From the NCBI RefSeq assembly GCF_028617075.1, contig NZ_JAQKGV010000018.1, positions 1 through 49,849 on the forward strand: a stretch of DNA of 49,849 nt, written 5' to 3'. The notes under the pieces are model-generated. The model saw only the letters and a program-made list of their open reading frames with translations, did not search any database and had not been told where the DNA came from. Positions within the stretch are counted from its first letter, which is position 1. Each line of letters begins with the position of its first letter. The position numbers and the translations under genes were made by a program. Shown here piece after piece: positions 41,917 to 49,575 of the stretch. This stretch comes from Rubrobacter calidifluminis. Its GTDB lineage: Bacteria > Actinomycetota > Rubrobacteria > Rubrobacterales > Rubrobacteraceae.

Positions 41917-43254
41917 GTGGAGCAAAGCTTGGATCGTGTCGAGGGAGAGGAGCGAAGCGAGCGCACGCCGCTGGGGTGGGTGATTGCTTCCAGCGTCGTC
42001 GGGAACGTCATCGAACAGTTCGACTTCGCCATCTACGGTTCCATGGCGGCGCTGGTCTTCGGACCGCTGTTCTTCCCGGAGTTCAGCCAGCTGGCCGGGA
42101 CGCTGGCTGCTCTGGCTACCTTCGCGGTGGGCTTCGTCGCCCGGCCGCTCGGGAGCATCTTCTTCGGCCACTACGGGGACAGGATCGGGCGCAAGAGCAT
42201 GCTCGTTTTGTGCCTCCTGATCGCGGGTTCCGCCACCTTCCTGATGGGGGTGCTGCCGACCTACGCGGCCATCGGAATCTGGGCGCCTATCCTGCTGGTG
42301 ACGGTGCGCTTCGTGCAGGGCTTCTCCTTCGGTGGGGAGTACGCCGGCGCGGTGCTGATGGTCGCCGAGTACGCTCCCCCCGAGAGGCGGGGCTTCTTCT
42401 CCGGGTTCGTGCCGGCCGGTTCGCCCGTGGGGTTGATGCTCGCCAACGGCACGGTCCTTCTGGTCGCCCTGATGCCGCGGGAGGAGTTCCTCGCCTGGGG
42501 CTGGCGGCTGCCGTTCCTCTTCTCCATCGTGCTCGTGGCCATCGGGCTCTACATCCGGCTGAAGATCTACGAGACCCCGGCGTTCAGGCGGGTGAGGGAG
42601 ACCGGCACCGAGGCCCGGATGCCCATCGTCGACGTGCTGCGCAGGAGCCCGGGGAGGGTGCTTCTGGCCGGGGGTGTCAGCTTCGGCTTCGCCGCGATCT
42701 TCTACATCACCATCATTTTCCTGCTGAGCTACGGCACCTCGCAGCTTGGGATCTCCGGCAGCATGCTCCTGGTGGGGACGATAATCGGGGCGGCCTTCCA
42801 GATAGCCACCATCCTGGGGTTCAACGCGCTCTCCGACCGCGTGGGGCGCCGGCCGGTGATCATCGGCGGCGCGCTGGTCTCCGCGGCTTTCGCCTTCCCC
42901 TTCTTCTGGCTGCTGCAGACCGGCGTCCCGGCGCTGGTGTGGCTTGCGATAACGGTGATGATGGTCTCCAGCGGGGCCATCTACGGTCCTCTGGCGGTCC
43001 TGCTGGCCGAGCTCTTCGGCACCCGACTGCGCTACAGCGGGGCCTCCATCGGCTACCAGCTCGGGGCGACCGTCGGCGGCGGCTTCTCCCCCCTGATAGC
43101 GGCCTCGATCCTGGCCTGGTCCGGCGGCGGGCCCTGGCCGATCTCGCTGTACCTGGTGGTAGTGGGCCTGGTGGCGGCGGCGTGCACCTACCTGCTCACC
43201 GAGACGGTGCGGGCGGATATGCTCGAGGACGTTCCCGCGGTCGGCTACGAGTAG
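41917..43254 (+). CDS. MFS metabolite:H+ symporter (MHS family), candidate aromatic acid importer
   Basis: 445 residues, about 12 hydrophobic helices. MHS-family marks are SSVVGNVIEQFDFAIYG in TM1, FFGHYGDRIGRKSMLV in the loop 2-3 signature, VRFVQGFSFGGEYAGAVLMVAEY in TM4-5, and a repeat LSDRVGRRPVII between TM8 and TM9. Relatives carry shikimate, benzoate-type acids and other carboxylates with protons. Placement in the middle of the side-chain operon argues for uptake of a phenylpropanoid acid (role of PhdT). The start is GTG 41917. Confidence 0.88.
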   Translation: MEQSLDRVEGEERSERTPLGWVIASSVVGNVIEQFDFAIYGSMAALVFGPLFFPEFSQLAGTLAALATFAVGFVARPLGSIFFGHYGDRIGRKSMLVLCLLIAGSATFLMGVLPTYAAIGIWAPILLVTVRFVQGFSFGGEYAGAVLMVAEYAPPERRGFFSGFVPAGSPVGLMLANGTVLLVALMPREEFLAWGWRLPFLFSIVLVAIGLYIRLKIYETPAFRRVRETGTEARMPIVDVLRRSPGRVLLAGGVSFGFAAIFYITIIFLLSYGTSQLGISGSMLLVGTIIGAAFQIATILGFNALSDRVGRRPVIIGGALVSAAFAFPFFWLLQTGVPALVWLAITVMMVSSGAIYGPLAVLLAELFGTRLRYSGASIGYQLGATVGGGFSPLIAASILAWSGGGPWPISLYLVVVGLVAAACTYLLTETVRADMLEDVPAVGYE

Positions 43255-43263
43255 GTATCAGCG

Positions 43264-44421
43264 GTGGTCCCTGACTACTACCTCCTGGACGAGCTCCTCA
43301 CCGGCGAGGAGCGCGCCGTGCGCGAGAAGGTGAGGGCCTTCGTGGACCGGGAGGTGCTCCCGGTCATAGGGGAATACTGGGAGAGGGGGGAGCCGCCCCT
43401 CTCCCTGCTCCCGGCCCTCGCGGGGCTGAACCTCTGCGGGGGCACCATAGAGGGTTACGGCTGCCCGGGCCTGAGCGCGGTGGCCGACGGGCTGGTGAAC
43501 ATGGAGCTCTCCCGGGGAGACGGCGGGCTGCACATCCTCTTCGGGGGGACCTCCTCGCTGGTCATGCCCGCCATAGCCATGCTCGGCTCCGAGGAGCAGA
43601 AGGAGCGCTGGCTGCCGGCGATGGCGCGGATGGAGAAGGTCGGGGCCTTCGCCCTCACCGAGCCCGAGCACGGCTCCGACGTGGTCTCCCTCGAGACCCG
43701 GGCACGCCGCGTGGGCGGCGGGTACGTCATAGACGGCAGGAAGCGTTGGATCGGCAACGCCTCCTTCGCCGACGTGATCCTGGTCTGGGCCCGCGACGAG
43801 GAGGGAGGGGTGGGGGTCTTCGTCGTGGAGAAGGGCGCCCCCGGCATGAGCACCCGGCTCATGACCGGCAAGACCGCGATGCGCTCCTCCTGGCAGGCGG
43901 AGTTGGAGCTTGCGGGCGTCCGGGTGCCGGCGGAGAACCGCCTGGAGCACTCCCGCACCTTCGCGGACACTAACAGGGTGCTCGCCGCCATGCGCTACGG
44001 GGCGGCCTGGGCCGCCCTGGGGCACGCCGTCGCCTGCTACGAGGCGGCCCTCGCCTACGCCAAGGAGAGGAGGCAGTTCGGCCGGCCCATAGCCGCCTTT
44101 CAGCTCGTGCAGAAAAAGCTCGCCGGGATGCTCGCGGAGATCACCTCCATGCAGCTGTTGTGCCTCAGGCTCAGCCAGCTCGCAGACCGGGGTAAGATAA
44201 CCGGGCCGATGGCGTCGCTGGCGAAGATGAACAACGCGGCGAAGGCCCGCAGGGTCTGCCTGGAGGCCCGTGAGATCCTCGGGGGCAACGGCATCCTGCT
44301 CGAGTACCACGTGGCCCGGCACGTGGCGGACATGGAGGCCGTCTACACCTACGAGGGGACCGACGACATCAACGCGCTCATAGTCGGCCGCGACATCACC
44401 GGCGTGAGCGCGTTCGTCTGA
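43264..44421 (+). CDS. Acyl-CoA dehydrogenase (PhdD-like role)
   Basis: 385-residue acyl-CoA dehydrogenase. ALTEPEHGSD is the first FAD/substrate signature, RRQFGRPIAAFQLVQKKLAGM the second, and the catalytic Glu is in YEGTDDINALIVGR, the position used in glutaryl-CoA and medium-chain dehydrogenases. KRWIGNASFADVILVWAR resembles the glutaryl-CoA dehydrogenase branch. It would introduce the side-chain double bond in saturated substrates such as dihydroferuloyl-CoA, widening the range of the operon. GTG 43264 lies 9 bp after the transporter stop. Confidence 0.9.
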   Translation: MVPDYYLLDELLTGEERAVREKVRAFVDREVLPVIGEYWERGEPPLSLLPALAGLNLCGGTIEGYGCPGLSAVADGLVNMELSRGDGGLHILFGGTSSLVMPAIAMLGSEEQKERWLPAMARMEKVGAFALTEPEHGSDVVSLETRARRVGGGYVIDGRKRWIGNASFADVILVWARDEEGGVGVFVVEKGAPGMSTRLMTGKTAMRSSWQAELELAGVRVPAENRLEHSRTFADTNRVLAAMRYGAAWAALGHAVACYEAALAYAKERRQFGRPIAAFQLVQKKLAGMLAEITSMQLLCLRLSQLADRGKITGPMASLAKMNNAAKARRVCLEAREILGGNGILLEYHVARHVADMEAVYTYEGTDDINALIVGRDITGVSAFV

Positions 44422-44434
44422 GAAGGAGGAACCT

Positions 44435-45289
44435 GTGGACGTGGAGAAGCTCAGGGCGATAGACGTGCACACCCACGCCGAGACCTCGCGCGAGGAACCC
44501 GGCGCCAAACACGCCTTCGCAGAAGCCGCGGAGAGATACTTCGGGGAGAGCGAACACCCCACCGCCTGGGAGGTCGCCGAGTACTACCGCAACCTCCGGA
44601 TGGCCGCGGTCATCTTCACCGTGGACATGGAGATGAAGACCGGCGAGCGGCGCGTCCCAAACGAGGAGGTGCTCGAGGCCGCCAGGGAGAACCCGGACGT
44701 CCTCATCCCCTTCGCCAGCATCCACCCGGCACGGGGGAAGATGGGGGTAAAGGAGGCGAGGCGCCTCATAGAGATGGGGGTCAAGGGCTTCAAGTTCCAC
44801 CCCAACCTGCAGGACTTCTACCCCAACGACCGGATGGCCTACCCGCTCTACGAGGTCATCGACGAGGCCGGGCTCGTAGCCCTCTTCCACACCGGACACT
44901 CCGGGATGGGCACCGGGATGCCCGGGGGGGGCGGGGTGCGCCTCAAGTACTCCAACCCGATGTACGTGGACGACGTGGCGGTGGATTTTCCGGAGATGAA
45001 GATCATCCTCGCCCATCCCTCCTTCCCCTGGCAGGACGAGGCGCTCTCGGTGTGCCTGCACAAGCCAAACGTCTACATAGACCTCTCCGGCTGGTCGCCG
45101 AAGTACTTCCCGGAGAACCTAATCCACTACGCCAACACGCTGCTGAAGAGGAAGATGCTCTTCGGCTCGGACTACCCGGCCATAAAACCCGAGCGGTGGA
45201 TCGAGGACTTCGAGGAGGCGGGCTTCCGCGAGGAGGTGAAACCCCTCATCCTGAAGGAGAACGCTGCTAAGCTGCTCGGCCTGCGGTGA
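44435..45289 (+). CDS. Amidohydrolase-family hydrolase, candidate 4-hydroxyphenyl-beta-ketoacyl-CoA hydrolase (PhdC-like)
   Basis: 284 residues of the amidohydrolase_2 (ACMSD-like) TIM barrel. Metal and active-site residues: His12 and His14 (DVHTH), FKFHPNLQ near 126, LFHTGHSG near 152, ILAHPSFPW near 190, and FGSDYP near 248. A homologous protein in the C. glutamicum phd cluster is a TIM-barrel metal-dependent hydrolase that releases the benzoate-type product from the beta-ketoacyl-CoA. Last gene of the operon; it is convergent with the folD-like gene, with only 3 bp between stops. A decarboxylase role, common in this family, is the alternative. Confidence 0.82.
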   Translation: MDVEKLRAIDVHTHAETSREEPGAKHAFAEAAERYFGESEHPTAWEVAEYYRNLRMAAVIFTVDMEMKTGERRVPNEEVLEAARENPDVLIPFASIHPARGKMGVKEARRLIEMGVKGFKFHPNLQDFYPNDRMAYPLYEVIDEAGLVALFHTGHSGMGTGMPGGGGVRLKYSNPMYVDDVAVDFPEMKIILAHPSFPWQDEALSVCLHKPNVYIDLSGWSPKYFPENLIHYANTLLKRKMLFGSDYPAIKPERWIEDFEEAGFREEVKPLILKENAAKLLGLR

Positions 45290-45292
45290 GAG

Positions 45293-46204
45293 TCATGTCG
45301 CTCTCGCCGCGAGCAGCACGTTCTCGAGCAGGCACACGTCGGTTACGGGGCCCACGCCCCCGGGAACGGGTGTTATGGCCTCGGCCTTCTTCGCCACGCT
45401 CCTGGTGTCCATGTCCCCGACGAGCCTGACCTTGCCTCCCGGCCCTTCGACCGGGTTTATCCCCACGTCTATGGCGATCACGCCTTCTTTTACGTGGCTC
45501 TCGTCTATGAGGCCGGCCACCCCCGCTGCGGAGATGAGGACGTCGGCCTGGCCGGTGAACTCGCGCAGCCTCCCCGCGCGGTAGGTGTTCACATCGCAGG
45601 AGGTGACCGTCGCCCCCCGCCTCATCGCGAGCTGCAGCGCGGCCCTTCCTACGTTGGCAGAGCGTCCGATGACGACGATGTGGCTCTTCTCGTAGAACTC
45701 CCGCGGGTCTCTCCCGCTCCTCTTCAGGTAGTCGTCGAGGATGAGAAAACAGGCCTTGGGGGTCGAGGGGACGTAACGCGGCCTTCCGAGCGCCAGAAGC
45801 CCCGCGTTGTAGGGGTGGATTCCCTCGACGTCTTTTGCGGGGGAGAGCTCTTCGGAGAGTCTTTCCACCGGGATGTGCTCCGGAAGAGGTTTCAGGATGA
45901 GGATGCCGCAGACGCTCTCGTCGGCGTAGAGCCGGTGCAGGGCTTCCAGGACTTCTGCTTCCGTCGCCTCTTCCTCGAAGGAGGCGCATAGGTACCCGAA
46001 TCCGAGCTCGCCCGTGAGGTCCCTGAGGCGTCTCTCGTAGGCCACCGCTTCGTGGGGGGTCCCAACGAGCAGCGTCGCGAGGGTCGGCCTGCGTGCCACG
46101 TCGCCTGCAGAGAGGTGGGAGAGGAGATCCCCACGCAGGCGCTCTTTCAGAGAAGAGGCCACGGAGATGCCGTCTATGAGCCGGGCTCCGCACAGCTCTT
46201 TCAA
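45293..46204 (-). CDS. FolD-like methylene-THF dehydrogenase lacking the usual catalytic residues
   Basis: 303 residues with FolD domain order: N-terminal catalytic domain (to about 140) and Rossmann domain (about 145-285). Recognisable are KDVEGIHPYNAG, VVIGRSANVGRAALQL, ADVLISAAG and the C-terminal ITPVPGGVGPVTDVCLLEN. The three residues central to FolD catalysis (human MTHFD1 numbering) differ: Lys56 is Leu60 here (AYERRL), Gln100 is Leu104 (GILILKPLP) and Asp125 is Glu127. Lys56 is required for cyclohydrolase activity, so this protein may be a dehydrogenase only, with the FchA-like neighbour supplying the cyclohydrolase. TTG 46204 overlaps that neighbour's stop. Confidence 0.83.
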   Translation of the reverse strand: MKELCGARLIDGISVASSLKERLRGDLLSHLSAGDVARRPTLATLLVGTPHEAVAYERRLRDLTGELGFGYLCASFEEEATEAEVLEALHRLYADESVCGILILKPLPEHIPVERLSEELSPAKDVEGIHPYNAGLLALGRPRYVPSTPKACFLILDDYLKRSGRDPREFYEKSHIVVIGRSANVGRAALQLAMRRGATVTSCDVNTYRAGRLREFTGQADVLISAAGVAGLIDESHVKEGVIAIDVGINPVEGPGGKVRLVGDMDTRSVAKKAEAITPVPGGVGPVTDVCLLENVLLAARAT

Positions 46205-46821
46205 GCGGAGACCTCCGGGGAGAGGGCTTCTTCTCTCGCTTTCTTTGCTTCTTCTTGCAGGTTCCCGAGTTCCTTCAGCCTGGGATCGTCGTTGAGACCG
46301 GCTTGTTTGAGGTTGATCTCTGCGAGGTTCGCCGCGGCTTTTGCCGTGGCTTCGGCGAGGAGCACCGCCGCGACGGCGTCCCCTTTCAGGTTCGGGTTGC
46401 CCGAGCGGGAGAGGGTCGAGGCCAGGGCGGCGGTGCGGCAGGAGATGTCTGCTATCTGCAGGGGCACATCAGCCGCTCTGGAGAGTGCTTCTCTGATCTT
46501 CTGTTTCCTTTGCGGGTCTTCTTTCGGCAGTCTGTAGGCTGCCAGGACCTCTTTGTAGGATTCGGCGTCTCTCCCGGCGAGCGGCAGGGCTTCTTCCCGC
46601 AGCTCCTTCGCACGTTGGACGAGGCGGTGTGAGCCGTCCAGGTGCTTCTCGGAGAAGCGGGAGGCCATTTCGGCCAGAGCCGCCGCGAGCGAGGATGCCA
46701 CCGCGCAGACCGCCCCACCTCCCGGGTCCGGCTCGGAGGAGCCGACCATCTCCAGGAAATCCTGCAGAGGTAGAGCTGCGTACCCTTTGGAGGATGCTTC
46801 GGTCTCGTTCACGCGCAACAC
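46201..46821 (-). CDS. fchA: Cyclodeaminase/cyclohydrolase family protein (FchA-like methenyl-THF cyclohydrolase)
   Basis: About 206 residues, nearly all helical, of the FTCD cyclodeaminase-like family. Conserved elements are LPLQDFLEMVGSSEPDPGGGAVCAVASSLAAAL at the N terminus and the helix with NPNLKGDAVAAVLLAEATAKAAANLAEINLK. In acetogens FchA hydrolyses methenyl-THF to 10-formyl-THF. Position between fhs and a FolD-like gene that seems to lack cyclohydrolase residues supports that role. The start is ambiguous among GTG 46821, TTG 46818 and GTG 46812. It is cotranscribed with fhs, 38 bp downstream of its stop. Confidence 0.85.
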   Translation of the reverse strand: MLRVNETEASSKGYAALPLQDFLEMVGSSEPDPGGGAVCAVASSLAAALAEMASRFSEKHLDGSHRLVQRAKELREEALPLAGRDAESYKEVLAAYRLPKEDPQRKQKIREALSRAADVPLQIADISCRTAALASTLSRSGNPNLKGDAVAAVLLAEATAKAAANLAEINLKQAGLNDDPRLKELGNLQEEAKKAREEALSPEVSA

Positions 46822-46859
46822 CGTACCCCAGGTTGGTCTTCCAGGGCAAGACCGGGGCT

Positions 46860-48563
46860 CTAGAAGAGCCCCACGATCTCGCCGTTCTCGTCTATGTCTA
46901 TGCTCTCCGCCGCCGGGTGGGCCGAGAGCCCGGGCATGGTGCGCATCTGGCCGCAGATGAGGTAGACGAAGCCTGCCCCTGCGGAGAGGCGCGCCTCCCT
47001 CACCGGGAGCGTCCAGCCTCTCGGTGCTCCTTTGAGCGCGGGGTCGGAGGAGATGGAGAGCTGGGTCTTGGCGATGCACACGGGGAGGTTGCCGTAACCT
47101 CTCTTCTGGAAGCTCTCTATCTGCCTGTTCGCCTCCTGAGAGTACTCGACGTCTTTTGCACCGTAGACTTTCCGGGCTATGGTCTTTACCTTCTCCTTGA
47201 GGGGAGCTTTCTCGGGGTAGAGCATCCTGAAGTCGCTCTTCTCCTCTGCGGCTTCGGCGACGGCCTCGGCGAACTCCACCGCTCCTTTCCCTCCTTTTGC
47301 GAAGTGGTTGCTCACGGCCATGCGGCAGCCCTCCTGCTCCGCGACCTCTCTTATGGCCTCGTGCTCTGAGGGGTGGTCGGTAGGGAAGGAGTTCGCGACG
47401 ACCACGGCAGGGATGCCGTGCAGCTTTATGTTCTCGATGTGTTTCTTGAGGTTTTCGGCCCCTGCGAGGACGTCTTCGGGGTTCTCCTCGAGCATCTCTT
47501 CTGGGAGGGGTTTGCCGGCTACGATCTGGTAACGCCCCGAGTGGGCCTTGAGCGCCCTTACGGTCGTGACTATGACCGCGGCGTCGGGGGTGAGCCCGGA
47601 GGTGCGGCACTTTATGTTGAAGAAGCGCTCCGCTCCCATGTCGGTGCCGAAGCCCGCTTCGGTTATGAGGTAGTCCCCGGTGTGGATGCCGATGAGGTCC
47701 GCGACCACCGAGGAGTTGCCGGTGGCGATGTTGCCGAAGGGGCCCGCGTGCACCAGGGCGGGGGTGTTCTCGGTCGTCTGCATGAGGTTGGGCTTTATGG
47801 CTTCTTTCATGATCGCGGCCATCACCCCAGCCCCTTTTATGTCCTCCGCTGTGACCGGCTCGCCTTCCCCGGTGTAGCCTATGACTATCCGGCCCATCCT
47901 CTCCCGCATGTCTTCGAGCGAGGTGGCGAGGGCGAGGAGGGCCATGAGCTCGGAGGCGGCGGTTATCTCGAAGCCCGACTGGCGCGGGATGCCGTCCGTT
48001 CTCTCCCCGAGGCCTATGACGATGTTCCTGAGTGCCCGGTCGTTTACGTCCATGACGCGCTTCCAGGTTATGGAGTGGGCGTCTATCCCCAGAGCGTTGC
48101 CCTGGTAGAGGTGGTTGTCGATCATGGCGGCGAGCATGTTGTGTGCCTCTGTTACGGCGTGCCCGTCACCGGTGAGGCCGAGGTTGAGCGTCTCCATCGG
48201 CACCACCTGGCTGTAGCCGCCTCCCGCGGCCCCGCCTTTTATCCCGAAAGCCGGCCCCATCGAGGCCTGTCTTATGGCTATGGTCGCCCTCTTGCCGATC
48301 TGCTTCATCCCCTGCGCCAGGCCGACGGTGGTGGTGGTCTTGCCTTCTCCGAGGGGGGTGGGGGTTATGGCGGAGACGAGGATGTACCTGGCCTTTGGTC
48401 TCTCGGAGAGATCTTCGATGGCGGAGAGGTCTATCTTCGCCACGTGTTTGCCGTAGGGGTAGAGGTGGCGCTCTTCTATCCCCATCGAGCGGGCTATCTC
48501 TTCTATGGGGAGTAGCTTCGCTGATCTCGCGACCTCGAGGTTGGACGGGAACCTGCCGCTCAT
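46860..48563 (-). CDS. fhs: Formate--tetrahydrofolate ligase
   Basis: 567 residues. The nucleotide motif TPLGEGKTTTTVGLAQ lies near residue 69, and RQASMGPAFGIKGGAAGGGYSQV near residue 98. ITWKRVMDVNDRALR and the C-terminal LPVCIAKTQLSISSDP are also conserved. The reaction interconverts formate + ATP + THF and 10-formyl-THF. In this setting it probably runs toward formate and ATP, as for LigH in Sphingobium O-demethylation. It follows metF by 48 bp on the same strand, with GGAGGT-like purines before the ATG. Confidence 0.95.
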   Translation of the reverse strand: MSGRFPSNLEVARSAKLLPIEEIARSMGIEERHLYPYGKHVAKIDLSAIEDLSERPKARYILVSAITPTPLGEGKTTTTVGLAQGMKQIGKRATIAIRQASMGPAFGIKGGAAGGGYSQVVPMETLNLGLTGDGHAVTEAHNMLAAMIDNHLYQGNALGIDAHSITWKRVMDVNDRALRNIVIGLGERTDGIPRQSGFEITAASELMALLALATSLEDMRERMGRIVIGYTGEGEPVTAEDIKGAGVMAAIMKEAIKPNLMQTTENTPALVHAGPFGNIATGNSSVVADLIGIHTGDYLITEAGFGTDMGAERFFNIKCRTSGLTPDAAVIVTTVRALKAHSGRYQIVAGKPLPEEMLEENPEDVLAGAENLKKHIENIKLHGIPAVVVANSFPTDHPSEHEAIREVAEQEGCRMAVSNHFAKGGKGAVEFAEAVAEAAEEKSDFRMLYPEKAPLKEKVKTIARKVYGAKDVEYSQEANRQIESFQKRGYGNLPVCIAKTQLSISSDPALKGAPRGWTLPVREARLSAGAGFVYLICGQMRTMPGLSAHPAAESIDIDENGEIVGLF

Positions 48564-48611
48564 CTTCCTCCGGGACCTCCTTAAAAGGTTGCTCGACGTT
48601 TGGTTTCTACT

Positions 48612-49460
48612 CTAGAGCTTTCTCAGCATCTCGGCACGCCACGCCTCTGCTCTTGCGAGCTCGTTGAAGGTGTTTATGTGCAGTCCGGCTACGTTGGCCT
48701 CGGGATCTTCGAATACACCCTCCAGCTCTTCGAGCAGGCGGTTTGGCCTGTAGCCGAAGGGGAGAAGCAGCCTCAACACCCAGCTCCTCTGCTTCTGCAG
48801 GAAGCGTGCGGACTGCCCGAGCCCGATGCCGCCCGCGATCCTGGCGAGCTTCCTGGCGTCTACCGGACCGGGTAACCCGATGTATACGGGCAGCTCCACC
48901 CCGAGCGTGCGCCTCACCCGGCCGATCCAACCGCCGATGACTTCGGCGTCGAAGCATATCTGGGTGGCGATGTAGCTGGCGTAGGGTGCTTTCTCCTTGA
49001 GAATGCGCCCCAAATCTTCCTCTTCGACGAGCGGGTGCCCCTCGGGGTATCCTGCTATCCCGATCTCCTGGAAGGGATGCCCCAGCGCATCCATCGCCCG
49101 GAGCAGGCTCAGCGCATCTTCGAAAACGCCCAGAGGGCTCTTCGCATCCCCGCCTATGACGAAGGCTTCTCTCACCCCGGCTTCCCCGAGCCTCTCCAGT
49201 ATCCCCGAGAGGTGCTCCTCGTCACGGATCAAACGCGCCGACAGATGCGGCACCACCTCGTACCCACGCCCGGAGAGCGAGACCGCGAGATCCACCGTCG
49301 CACCGATCCCCTTGGTCGGCGAGGCCGTCACCGTGAGCTTCAACCCCTCGACTTTGCGAAGCTGCCTGCCTGCTCTCTCCTCGATCCCCCCGAGCGGTAT
49401 GATCTCATAGCGGGGATGAAGCAGAAACCTTTTTAAATCTTCTCTGCCCGCTTTTCCCAT
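48612..49460 (-). CDS. metF: Methylenetetrahydrofolate reductase-like protein
   Basis: About 282 residues of the MTHFR barrel family. ASPTKGIGATVDLAVSLSGRGYEVVPHLSAR covers the first strands and helices, VIGGDAKSPLG the FAD-binding region, IAGYPEGHP and ATQICFDAEVI the folate/FAD site. It would reoxidise the methyl-THF formed by the O-demethylases to methylene-THF, as MetF does beside ligM in Sphingobium SYK-6. ATG 49460 has AAAAGGTGG about 9 nt upstream; GTG 49469 is an alternative. First gene of metF-fhs-fchA-folD, divergent from O-demethylase 3, with a shared operator between them. Confidence 0.87.
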   Translation of the reverse strand: MGKAGREDLKRFLLHPRYEIIPLGGIEERAGRQLRKVEGLKLTVTASPTKGIGATVDLAVSLSGRGYEVVPHLSARLIRDEEHLSGILERLGEAGVREAFVIGGDAKSPLGVFEDALSLLRAMDALGHPFQEIGIAGYPEGHPLVEEEDLGRILKEKAPYASYIATQICFDAEVIGGWIGRVRRTLGVELPVYIGLPGPVDARKLARIAGGIGLGQSARFLQKQRSWVLRLLLPFGYRPNRLLEELEGVFEDPEANVAGLHINTFNELARAEAWRAEMLRKL

Positions 49461-49479
49461 CCCATCCACCTTTTACAAA

Positions 49480-49511
49480 AATGTTGACAATCTTGTCGAG
49501 TGCAATATATC
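49480..49511 (+). promoter_or_regulatory. Operator-promoter between metF operon and O-demethylase gene 3
   Basis: AATGTTGACAAT at 49480-49491 keeps the core TGTTGACAAT. The -35 TTGACA is at 49484-49489, then a 16-bp spacer and TATATC at 49506-49511, with TTGT at 49493-49496, the same design as 29303 and 36389. Its distance of about 20 bp from the metF start suggests that it can affect both directions. Confidence 0.72.
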
Positions 49512-49575
49512 ATACTCCATTGGAAGGAATGGAGAGCGGGGGAACGTTCCCCGGAGAGGATGAAGGAGGAGAGGG

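Noticed and set aside
46822..47610. Upstream extension of the FchA-like frame through the fhs gene
   Set aside because: That part is an off-frame shadow of fhs; the conserved FchA N terminus begins near 46812.
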